Source of the DNA: Acidobacteriota bacterium
GTDB lineage: Bacteria > Acidobacteriota > Terriglobia > Acidiferrales > UBA7541
Assembly: GCA_003224515.1 (NCBI GenBank)
Contig: QHZC01000341.1
Span: 1 to 5,394, forward strand
DNA length: 5,394 nt
Direction: 5' to 3'
The position numbers were made by a program, and so were the translations under genes. The stretch's first letter is position 1. Each line of letters starts with the position of its first letter. Positions 1 to 5,394 of this stretch are shown here, one piece after another. A model generated the notes under the pieces. It saw only the letters and a program-made list of their open reading frames with translations, did not search any database and was not told where the DNA came from.

Positions 1-263
1 CTGAACTCTTCCTGACCGATATGTGCATAGGCACGGTTTGTCCCGGCAGGCATATAGGCTCCCATTTTGTCAGTGCCACCGACGGCAGGAAGCCGATAGC
101 CGCAGTTTAGGTATCGATACCAATCGAGAAAGCGCAGATAGTTGAAGTGCGCCGGCGCAGGCACGCCACTGGGGCTCATCGGCCAGATTTCTAGGGCATC
201 AAGCTTGCCCAGCACCACATCCGCGGCAATTTCGCCCGTCGGGTAGGGGAAATGCGCTTCCAC
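1..263 (-). CDS. C-terminal segment of the broken PHP hydrolase in a third frame (87 codons in window)
   Basis: Codons read from 263 down to the left edge with no stop: VEAHFPYPTGEIAADVVLGK, then LDALEIWPMSPSG, FNYLRFLDWYRYLNCGYR, LPAVGGTDKMGAYMPAGTNR and AYAHIGQEEF. This is plainly the later part of the CehA/McbA PHP domain: the HFPYP histidine (252-254), the WYRYLNCGYR motif, and the Asp of GGTDK (69-71), which is the last metal-site position. It has no start of its own and runs off the window, so a plain ORF search does not list it. It can only be expressed as part of the upstream gene. The usual C-terminal beta domain should follow beyond the left edge. Confidence 0.75.
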   Translation of the reverse strand, partial: MEAHFPYPTGEIAADVVLGKLDALEIWPMSPSGVPAPAHFNYLRFLDWYRYLNCGYRLPAVGGTDKMGAYMPAGTNRAYAHIGQEEF

Positions 264-808
264 AGGGGGTCACCGAGGTAGCTCTCGTCGGGTCCAGTAG
301 CCGACATCGGGTAGACCGGCGCGCTCGGGCCCAGCATAGCGATGTGCCCAAGAATGTGTTGACGGTTCTCGCTGCCCACCCAGACCATCGTCTCCTTATC
401 CCGGGAAACGAGAGGTTCGTTCGTAATGTCGCCCACGTTCGTGAACAGATCACCCCACTGCGCCGCGAGCAGATTGATCAGGTTCAGTCCTTCCGCCTGG
501 GCCTCCAGAATGGCTGTCGTCGGAGACAAGAAGTGGACGTGAGTATCGGCACTGACCCAGCCCTGGGAACGAAGGTCTGTCATCCGCCCGATTTCGAGTC
601 TCAGCTCGCGTTGTCCGGCTTCGATCTTGAGCCTTCGGCGTACGGCCTTATACTCGAACCCCTTGGTCATCTCAACGTATACTTCGCCCACCGGCAACTC
701 CACCTGAAAGGTTCCATCCACGTAGGCGAAGGAGGTATCCATCAGTTTCACGTCGGCGCCGTAGTCCTGAAACCAGCCGTCGTTAATCTCAGTGCGATGG
801 CCGTAGGG
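191..808 (-). CDS. Middle segment of the broken PHP hydrolase, carrying the DTHVH metal site
   Basis: This frame picks up the family sequence at 808 (PYGHRTEIND) and keeps it to the Trp at 260-262. A gene caller would start it at GTG 749-751, but that codon is an internal Val, because family sequence extends 19 codons further upstream. The segment holds the strand-rich lead (PVGEVYVEMTKGFEY, GQRELRLEI), then the first PHP metal motif in WVSADTHVHFLSP (DTHVH at 533-547), the helix AEGLNLINLLAAQWG, and the conserved ENRQHILGH with further candidate metal-ligand histidines at 356-358 and 344-346. After GDPLW the reading continues as KRISPTRRAKLPRMWCW to a stop at 191-193; those residues do not belong to the family. 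It has no ribosome site or separate start, so it is unlikely to be an independent gene. Confidence 0.7.
   Translation of the reverse strand, partial: PYGHRTEINDGWFQDYGADVKLMDTSFAYVDGTFQVELPVGEVYVEMTKGFEYKAVRRRLKIEAGQRELRLEIGRMTDLRSQGWVSADTHVHFLSPTTAILEAQAEGLNLINLLAAQWGDLFTNVGDITNEPLVSRDKETMVWVGSENRQHILGHIAMLGPSAPVYPMSATGPDESYLGDPLWKRISPTRRAKLPRMWCWASLMP
533..547 (-). other. PHP-domain metal-binding motif DTHVH
   Basis: GAT ACT CAC GTC CAC on the minus strand encodes D-T-H-V-H, the D-x-H-x-H signature at the end of the first strand of PHP-type metallohydrolases. It is preceded by GWVSA and followed by FLSP, as in CehA/McbA-type proteins. The motif is intact although the gene around it is frame-broken. 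Confidence 0.75.
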
Positions 809-2016
809 ACCGGCGTGGGGCGCTCGGTGGCGCTGTCGACCACCTGACCGTGCAGCCAGACCTTCTCGCGCTCGAGAATCTCGACGCGCGTGCCGGACGC
901 TGAGGAGTCCCGAGGCTTGAGTTCCCGTCCCGCTACGTCCTGGCTGAGGTCAAACGCATATTCTTTCCCCATTTTCGCGTCTCGCAGCCACAGGGTCGCC
1001 CCTGAGCTGGCGGTCAGCTCCGCATAGAGGTAGCGGCCTCTGGGGATCAGCTCGGCCCGCGCGCCCAGACCTGCTTCTGACGCGGACAGCCACGACTCGG
1101 GCTCGAAACGAGTGGGAAACCAGGTCCGCGCGACCACGCCGAGGTCCACATCCACCGTCCAGCGAGCCTGCTCGCCGACGACTGGCTCCGGCAGCGTGAC
1201 TCGGTAAAGGGCCAGGCGTTCGTAGCGGAGAGGATTCTCACGCCCGTGAAAAAGCGTCAAGCCACAAACCACCACCGGATCGTCAGAGACGGCTTGCAAG
1301 CGCAACGCTCTGAGGATCCGGTCCGGATGAGGGTTGGCTACCGCACAGATCCATAGCGCAGGAGCCGAGTAGGAGTTATCCAGGACGCTCTGTTGAAGGT
1401 CAATGTGCGCGAGCGACGCGAAGCTTAAATGGCCCCACTCGGTTGAGGGAGAGTTCACTTCGAAGCGGCGGCGGATGGGCTGCAATTCCTGGCCGCCATC
1501 TTCGAAGATCATGACGACATTGGCCAGGTGCTGCCCTACCTTCTCCTCGACATCTTCATCAGGGGCTGGAGTTTCGTTGGGATCCCAGTCATTGAATTGC
1601 GCCAAGCAAACAAAACCTGCCTTCCGGTTCAAAGGGATCTCGATGCTCTCAGTAACCCAGGCGTTCTTGCGGTTGCTCAGAACAACCCAAGGCCTTTTCT
1701 GCACTCCTTCGGGACCCAACAGAAACGGAATTCCTCGAAGAGTTTGCTTTCCGGCGGGTGTGCGAATGAGGCCGTCCTGAGCGGATTCGGAGCTCAGCCC
1801 TTTCGCTCGCTCTCGGGGCCCGAAGTCGGATGGAGAGGCGGTGAAGTGGTTGCTCAAATCAACTGGCGTAAACTTGATGGAGTTCAGCTCGTTTGGCCAT
1901 CCGCCCAAACCGGCTGCCCCTGGGGTTGCTGGACCCAGCATCAATTTGACAGTTGGCACGGCCGCGCCGACGTTCTGCAAGAAAGTTCTGCGTGTCCAGT
2001 CACGACTGAATCCCAT
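748..2016 (-). CDS. N-terminal segment of the broken PHP hydrolase: Tat leader and sugar-binding-like domain, 422 aa as read
   Basis: The start is ATG 2014-2016, with GGGAGG 6 nt upstream; an ATG at 2056-2058 would add 14 residues but lacks such a site. Residues 8-13 (TRRTFL) match the twin-arginine consensus, followed by a mildly hydrophobic stretch and a Gly/Ala-rich region to about 38, so export by Tat is likely. Residues ~45-240 look like a beta-sandwich module often seen ahead of hydrolases acting on sugars: GIPFLLG (95-101), ESIEIPLN (123-130), HLANVVMIFEDG (163-174) and PIRRRFEV (180-187). Residues ~265-390 form a second beta-rich stretch that leads into HGQVVDSATERPTPV (389-403), the usual lead-in to the CehA/McbA part. 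After residue 403 the frame leaves the family: the last 19 residues (ending RTTAPT) have no likeness to it and end at TGA 748-750. Confidence 0.75.
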   Translation of the reverse strand: MGFSRDWTRRTFLQNVGAAVPTVKLMLGPATPGAAGLGGWPNELNSIKFTPVDLSNHFTASPSDFGPRERAKGLSSESAQDGLIRTPAGKQTLRGIPFLLGPEGVQKRPWVVLSNRKNAWVTESIEIPLNRKAGFVCLAQFNDWDPNETPAPDEDVEEKVGQHLANVVMIFEDGGQELQPIRRRFEVNSPSTEWGHLSFASLAHIDLQQSVLDNSYSAPALWICAVANPHPDRILRALRLQAVSDDPVVVCGLTLFHGRENPLRYERLALYRVTLPEPVVGEQARWTVDVDLGVVARTWFPTRFEPESWLSASEAGLGARAELIPRGRYLYAELTASSGATLWLRDAKMGKEYAFDLSQDVAGRELKPRDSSASGTRVEILEREKVWLHGQVVDSATERPTPVPTAIALRLTTAGFRTTAPT

Positions 2017-2163
2017 GTACCGCCTCCCGAGAATCAACTTGCACGGAGTTTCCGTCATCCGGGTAAGGAACCGATGATCATCCCGGCGTATCTCCGCTCG
2101 TCATTTGGTCGCTGGAGTGTCAGGGGACGCAGGTTTGGAATCTGCTAGTGCCAAATTGTTCTC
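2017..2163 (-). other. 147-nt intergenic region before the PHP hydrolase gene
   Basis: It holds the GGGAGG ribosome site, a 10-bp perfect palindrome GATGATCATC (2073-2082) and a 5-bp stem with a 3-nt loop (2043-2055). Neither resembles a terminator, as no T tract follows on the minus strand, and I see no clear -35/-10 pair. The gap is long enough for a separate promoter or operator, but nothing in it proves one. Confidence 0.4.
2023..2028 (-). promoter_or_regulatory. Strong ribosome binding site of the PHP hydrolase gene
   Basis: GGGAGG on the minus strand with a 6-nt spacer (CGGTAC) before ATG 2014-2016. This is near-consensus and decides the start in favour of the MGFSRDWTRR N-terminus over the in-frame ATG at 2056-2058. 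It resembles the site of the gene upstream in motif and spacing. Confidence 0.65.
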
Positions 2164-4521
2164 TCAACGATCTTGGACGCGAGCTGCTTTTAATTGTGGC
2201 CGCTTGCCGGCTTTTGCCTCGGCTCCTTCCTTTCGAAGTGCATCTACTGCCTCATCCAGCGAGCCTTCGGTGAAGAGAATCTCCCCCTTGGCCTCGGCCG
2301 ATTCACCGGGCCCGAGCGTACCGAAGTATGGATCGGCATGCGCACAAGGGATCACTGTGTTCGACAGGATACTCTTGCCTGGGGTAAAAGTGATGACAGC
2401 CTTTCGCTTTCCGTCCCGCGCCGTCACAGCGATCAATGCGAGGTCGATATCGCGTTCGATCAATCCCCCGCGACTTCGTGCGAATTGGTCGCAGTCGTGC
2501 TGTGTACAGCCGCGGACATAAGCTACTTTGGCTGTGGCTTCGGGATTGTCCGTACGAATATTTGTAAGCGCCACCGGCTTGCCGTCCATCACCACGTAGG
2601 TGTATTTGAAATTATCGGATAGCCTGGTCGGAAAGCCCGCCAAGCCCGCATACCAGAAGCACAGGAGTGGCTTGACACGGTTCAATGTTTTGTCGCTGCC
2701 ATTGAGGATCTTCATCGAGAACCGGGCGCGGTCGCCGTCGGCGGCCGCTGAGGCTTGCACGTGTACGCCGGGCAACTCCAGACTCTCGATTTCATAACTC
2801 GCCGAAAGGCCATCCGCAGCGATCTTCCACGGGTTGATTCTTTTGTCGTGATGGCGGAGGATGCCGTTTCCGACCTCATTGTATTCGAGGTGCTCCGGAA
2901 AGTTGACGTGCACATTTCCCCCATCTTTCCAGGGAGAAACGATCGTCAGCCCGTAAGCCATCTCTTCTTCCACATTGGGCGCGAAGTGGACCCCGCGATC
3001 AGGGACCGGGCTCCGTGATTCCTCGACCGGCATGCGATAGGGAAAGGAGTGTTTCCAATCCTCATTAGCCTCGGCCCAGCGCTCGCGAATCGTTTCCATG
3101 TCCTCGTCGTAAAGATAAAGCCGGCCGCGAACGGAGATTGCCCTGGCCTTGCTTTCACCCGGAGTCAGCACACCTCTCGCTGGACTGCCGGTTTCGCTTT
3201 GTTCCCACATCAAGGCGGCGATCCACCTGGCATCAGTCGACCGTCGCACCAGGACAGGAACGCCAGAGGGAGCGCGGGCTCGCGTCCAGCCCTTACCACC
3301 TAGCACCGCTTCAACGCCGGCGGGTCCTGCCTCAACTTTGCGGCTGGCGCAGAGTTCCACCGCCTCTCCGTTTGGGTAGGCCCACATGCGCCATTGGGGC
3401 CCTTTGCGGACGAAGCCTCCCCAGGAAGAAGTTTCCCAGTTCAGAGTTCGGTTCTTCTCCGGTCGGCCGTTTGGTCCTACGAGTTTGAGCGAGACATCAA
3501 TTGCCGGGGCATTCCGTGAGCGCGGCCAGACCCTCAATATTCCGTCTTTGCCTGCCGCAATGCGAATCCCCTGACCTTCCGCCGCATCAGGAAAATCTTG
3601 GCGAAAGCTTTCCAGCAGCCTGCCTCTGTCATTGGGCATCACATAAAGCATGCTGCGATGGAGGATTCGCGACGTATGTTCGTCCAAGTATTTCTGCATC
3701 TGAGGCACGTGGTGGATGCAGTCGAGCCAGCCTTGCCCCACGTTTTTGGCATGGGCGCACCCGATGGCCGATAGCCACCTGCCGTCGCCGGAAGCGACTC
3801 CTACAACGCCATATAAGGGGCGGTCCCCAGAGGCGCCGAAGGCCCAGATGTCCCCGGGATGAGCGACGCCGATCGGAACATACCACTGCGTCCACGGCGG
3901 GTTGTTTTCTTGGGCGTCGGGTTTGTAGCTTTTCATTGGGCCGCGCGCCGTATCGATCATTCCCACAGGTCCGCGCATTGTGTAGATGAAACAGCGCTTC
4001 GCAAACTCCACCAGAGTGTCTCGGCGTTTGAAAGCCTCCGAGTGCCAGAATTGCATACACGGTCCCACCAGATTGACACCTTTCAATTCTTCGCGCGGAC
4101 CTTCCACCAGAATGTCCATCAAAATGCGGTCTTGTCCCTTTGGGGTGAAAGTAGTCGTAGCGGTCATTCCCCCTGCGGTGTGTACAAGGACGATCCTGCC
4201 ATCTTCGAGCTTGGCCCCTCTCCCGTAATGGAATGGGCCACCCTCGTAGCACCACAACTCGCAGACGGGTCCTATCTCGGAATGACGTACGAGGACCTTG
4301 AGCTGATTTCCATCATCACTAAGATCTAACTGGAGAGGCGAGGCCACGCTGAGTCCTTCGACCGGCTTGGATGCCTGTGCAACATGCAGGCACATCACTG
4401 CCAGAACCGGCAGAACAGGAGGGATAAAAAAAATCATCGCAGGTATGCTGACGGCTACTCGAAGCAAGTCGGCGCGGGTTAGTACACGTCGAAAACCCAT
4501 CGTCTCTTTATGTTCACCCAT
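2164..4521 (-). CDS. Exported protein of unknown function with duplicated beta-rich modules, 785 aa
   Basis: I do not recognise this family. The ATG at 4519-4521 is chosen because GGGAG lies 6 nt before it. An in-frame ATG at 4537-4539 adds six residues but lacks a good ribosome site. An ATG at 4498-4500 gives an MGFRRVLTRADLLR start resembling that of the gene downstream. Residues 1-50 are an export signal: arginines at 11-12 and 16, a long hydrophobic stretch about 22-47, and an A-Q-A cleavage-type site at 48-50. The rest is rich in Trp, Gly and beta-type segments. Residues ~60-311 and ~510-766 look like a duplication, each with a Cys-x-His-x-x-Pro motif (268-273 and 726-731) before a final strand and helix. 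Residues ~312-489 form a middle part ending in a similar strand and helix (RLYLYDEDMETIRERW). The C-terminus is Lys/Arg-rich. The product is probably secreted or periplasmic. Its GH42-like and PHP-hydrolase neighbours suggest a role in carbohydrate or ester breakdown, which is an inference only. Confidence 0.85.
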   Translation of the reverse strand: MGEHKETMGFRRVLTRADLLRVAVSIPAMIFFIPPVLPVLAVMCLHVAQASKPVEGLSVASPLQLDLSDDGNQLKVLVRHSEIGPVCELWCYEGGPFHYGRGAKLEDGRIVLVHTAGGMTATTTFTPKGQDRILMDILVEGPREELKGVNLVGPCMQFWHSEAFKRRDTLVEFAKRCFIYTMRGPVGMIDTARGPMKSYKPDAQENNPPWTQWYVPIGVAHPGDIWAFGASGDRPLYGVVGVASGDGRWLSAIGCAHAKNVGQGWLDCIHHVPQMQKYLDEHTSRILHRSMLYVMPNDRGRLLESFRQDFPDAAEGQGIRIAAGKDGILRVWPRSRNAPAIDVSLKLVGPNGRPEKNRTLNWETSSWGGFVRKGPQWRMWAYPNGEAVELCASRKVEAGPAGVEAVLGGKGWTRARAPSGVPVLVRRSTDARWIAALMWEQSETGSPARGVLTPGESKARAISVRGRLYLYDEDMETIRERWAEANEDWKHSFPYRMPVEESRSPVPDRGVHFAPNVEEEMAYGLTIVSPWKDGGNVHVNFPEHLEYNEVGNGILRHHDKRINPWKIAADGLSASYEIESLELPGVHVQASAAADGDRARFSMKILNGSDKTLNRVKPLLCFWYAGLAGFPTRLSDNFKYTYVVMDGKPVALTNIRTDNPEATAKVAYVRGCTQHDCDQFARSRGGLIERDIDLALIAVTARDGKRKAVITFTPGKSILSNTVIPCAHADPYFGTLGPGESAEAKGEILFTEGSLDEAVDALRKEGAEAKAGKRPQLKAARVQDR
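2224..4344 (-). repeat. Internal duplication in the 785-aa protein (modules ~60-311 and ~510-766, with a partial middle copy)
   Basis: The protein-level likeness is seen by eye. Module 1 (nt ~3589-4344) and module 3 (nt ~2224-2994) share the same order of elements. First comes DRILMDILVEGPREELKGV against RARFSMKILNGSDKTLNRV. Then QFWHSEAF against CFWYAGLAGF, then FIYTMRGPVGMIDT against YTYVVMDGKPVALTN. Then GVVGVASGDGRW against ALIAVTARDGKR, then CIHHVP against CAHADP. Each closes with a strand plus helix (SMLYVMPNDRGRLLESFRQDF; EILFTEGSLDEAVDALRKEG). The middle region ends with a third such tail, following a GES also found in module 3. The DNA itself is diverged, so the duplication would be old. 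No score was calculated. Confidence 0.5.
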
Positions 4522-4569
4522 CGGTAACTCCCGTCTCATGGCAGAGCCGCGCGGCCTTGTCCAGCTTGA
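4522..4569 (-). other. Short intergenic gap between the GH42-like gene and the 785-aa gene
   Basis: There are 48 nt between TGA 4570-4572 and ATG 4519-4521. The gap contains the GGGAG ribosome site. I see no hairpin followed by a T run and no promoter-like pair, which supports read-through transcription from the gene on the right. Confidence 0.5.
4528..4532 (-). promoter_or_regulatory. Ribosome binding site deciding the start of the 785-aa gene
   Basis: GGGAG on the minus strand lies 6 nt before the ATG at 4519-4521. The alternative ATG at 4537-4539 has no purine-rich site at a usable distance, because its nearest AAGG is more than 12 nt upstream. The third candidate, ATG 4498-4500, has only a weak AAAGAG close to it. 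Confidence 0.6.
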
Positions 4570-5394
4570 TCAGAACATCTCGTAAATCGCGGTCTGGTGT
4601 GCCGGCAAAGTGATTTCAGCGCCCTGGACATCATGATGGTCCCGAAGATCGAGCAAAGAGCTGAAGAAACCGGGCCCTGCGTCAACTCTCACCCGCTTTG
4701 GAGTGGAATTGTAGTTCACTAGGTAAAGTAGCTTTCGGTTTCCCAATGGCGCGAAGCGAGCCTCGATGTTCCACGCGTCTCCGCCGCCAATAATTCGCAG
4801 GCGGACCGGGCGTGTCACCCTAGCCTCGCGAAAGAGGTCCTCGAGCAAGCGCCCATAGCTTCGCTCTTCAAGTGAGCTGCCCGAGTAATAGATGGCGCCC
4901 TGCCCGACGGCCATCTGCACGATCGCCGGCCCTCCGTCGGAGTACCGGAAGAGGATCTTTGCGTCACTCTTGGCTTCAAAAATCTGGCGTATCCCGCGCG
5001 TTTCCAATTGGTCAATCGAGCCAAATACTTCGGTCCGCGTTGGGCTAAGCTTCTGTGGCGTGTCATCCACGAATGCGACTGATTGGGATAAGCTCTGGTC
5101 ATAACCCTGGACCATGGCTCCGACACCACCCGGCTTGGGTCTTTGGGTTTGGCGGATGATAAGGCCCAAGCGGGAAGCGTGGTCCGTGGCGCGATTATAT
5201 TCATCGCCGAGAAACGACTCCGGAACCACGAGCACACGGCCCCCGTGAACTGCGTAATCCCATATCTTTTCGAATACTTCCGTGGGAGTGTTCCTTACGG
5301 CGGGGACGAGCAGGAGCTTATAGCGGCTCAACCAACCCTTCAGGATCTGCCGCTCGGTGACGAATGTGATTTTTGCATCGAGGTACTGGCTGGC
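4570..5394 (-). CDS. GH42-like protein, C-terminal part (beta-galactosidase trimerisation-type domain plus C-terminal beta domain); 5' end outside window
   Basis: This is the last 274 residues of a longer protein; the frame stays open to the right edge. The TTG at 5329-5331 could be read as a start, but the frame reads on upstream through residues such as FVTERQILKGWLSRYKLLLVP, so that TTG is an internal Leu. The first ~200 residues alternate strands and helices in the manner of the class I glutamine-amidotransferase-like (trimerisation) domain of GH42 beta-galactosidases: an SRYKLLLVPA strand, a helix, then GGRVLVVPES, and later GAIYYSGS. The last ~75 residues (LRIIGGGDAWNIEARF ... LLYLVNYN ... 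LPAHQTAIYEMF) look like the small C-terminal beta-sandwich of the same enzymes. The catalytic barrel would lie outside the window, so enzyme activity and substrate cannot be judged. The gene ends in TGA 48 nt before the next gene, which suggests co-transcription. It could also be a non-enzymatic GH42-like protein. Confidence 0.72.
   Translation of the reverse strand, partial: ASQYLDAKITFVTERQILKGWLSRYKLLLVPAVRNTPTEVFEKIWDYAVHGGRVLVVPESFLGDEYNRATDHASRLGLIIRQTQRPKPGGVGAMVQGYDQSLSQSVAFVDDTPQKLSPTRTEVFGSIDQLETRGIRQIFEAKSDAKILFRYSDGGPAIVQMAVGQGAIYYSGSSLEERSYGRLLEDLFREARVTRPVRLRIIGGGDAWNIEARFAPLGNRKLLYLVNYNSTPKRVRVDAGPGFFSSLLDLRDHHDVQGAEITLPAHQTAIYEMF

Larger units (their letters stand above)
1..2016 (-). 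pseudogene. CehA/McbA-family PHP metallohydrolase with Tat leader, disrupted by two frame changes; 3' end outside window
   Basis: One collinear product is spread over three frames: 2016 to ~808, ~808 to ~260, and ~263 to the left edge. CehA/McbA proteins are PHP-fold metal-dependent hydrolases related to the carbaryl hydrolases. Family landmarks appear in order: PYGHRTEINDGWFQDYG, YVDGTFQVELPVGEVYVE, the metal-binding DTHVH at 533-547, LINLLAAQWGDLFTNVGD, GSENRQHILGH at about 344-375, PHP-type HFPYP near 240-254, WYRYLNCGYRLPAVGGTDKMG, and the metal-ligand Asp in GGTDK (66-80). Motifs outside the junctions are intact, so the damage is recent or is an assembly fault. Both frame changes have the same sense (3n+1 nt missing), so they do not cancel. 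As I recall the family, ~12 and ~20 residues are also absent at the two junctions. The second loss removes a helix of the barrel, so the product as read here should be inactive. The gene lies 147 nt after the preceding one and is probably in the same operon. Confidence 0.8.

Noticed and set aside
801..813. Programmed ribosomal frameshift at the first junction
   Set aside because: There is no classical slippery heptamer or downstream stem that I can see. Residues expected from the family seem to be missing, and a second uncorrected shift of the same sense follows.
344..847. Open frame of 167 codons on the plus strand
   Set aside because: It is antisense to the middle of the PHP hydrolase gene, has no ribosome site and no recognisable protein features. 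The minus-strand reading has clear family motifs.
2043..2055. Inverted repeat acgga-gtt-tccgt as a possible terminator
   Set aside because: The stem is only 5 bp, no T tract follows on either strand, and it lies just upstream of a ribosome site.
2073..2082. Perfect 10-bp palindrome GATGATCATC as an operator
   Set aside because: It is a single short palindrome with no second copy found near other starts, and such sites arise by chance in a window of this size.
1528..2148. Open frame of 206 codons on the plus strand running into the intergenic region
   Set aside because: It is antisense to the N-terminal segment of the PHP gene, with a composition typical of a reverse-strand shadow and no recognisable features.
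2105..2622. Plus-strand open frames over the 3' end of the 785-aa gene
   Set aside because: They lie antisense to a supported gene, and no start site or family likeness was seen.
3629..4255. Open frame of 208 codons on the minus strand inside the 785-aa gene
   Set aside because: It is an alternative frame of the same strand with an Arg/His-rich shadow composition; the overlapping 785-aa frame has an export signal, a ribosome site and module structure.
1..5394. Search for tRNA, rRNA, CRISPR array, insertion sequence, terminal repeats and attachment sites
   Set aside because: I found no cloverleaf, no regularly spaced repeats, no transposase-like frame and no paired terminal repeats. The window is almost fully explained by three minus-strand genes.

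Overview
The window looks like accessory, polymer- or glycan-related DNA from a free-living bacterium, probably from a soil or sediment metagenome. Tat-type leaders, a CehA/McbA-type PHP metallohydrolase and a GH42-like protein are a combination typical of Acidobacteriota (Solibacter-like), Verrucomicrobiota and Planctomycetota. I lean to Acidobacteriota, but no marker gene is present, so this placement is an inference of low confidence.

Layout: everything I can support lies on the minus strand, so transcription runs from the right end to the left. First comes the 3' part of a gene for a protein with a beta-galactosidase trimerisation-type domain (4570-5394, 5' end outside the window). After 48 nt comes a complete gene for a 785-residue exported protein of no family I recognise (2164-4521). 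Its first and last thirds look like an internal duplication. After a further 147 nt comes a gene with a Tat leader, an N-terminal carbohydrate-binding-like region and a C-terminal CehA/McbA-type PHP metallohydrolase domain (2016 down to the left edge, 3' end outside the window).

The third gene is broken. Its product can be followed without a gap in order, but it passes through three different reading frames, changing near 806-810 and near 255-263. At both places I recall that homologues carry roughly 12 and 20 extra residues, so each junction looks like a small out-of-frame deletion rather than a single-base error. The last frame (1-263) has no start codon context of its own and is easily missed.

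The three genes share orientation and short spacing. The two complete starts have similar GGGAG/GGGAGG ribosome-binding sites at 6-nt spacing and similar MGF-type N-termini. They are probably one operon for handling an external sugar-containing or ester-containing substrate. The operon promoter must lie beyond the right edge. I found no tRNA, rRNA, CRISPR array, insertion sequence, riboswitch or convincing terminator.
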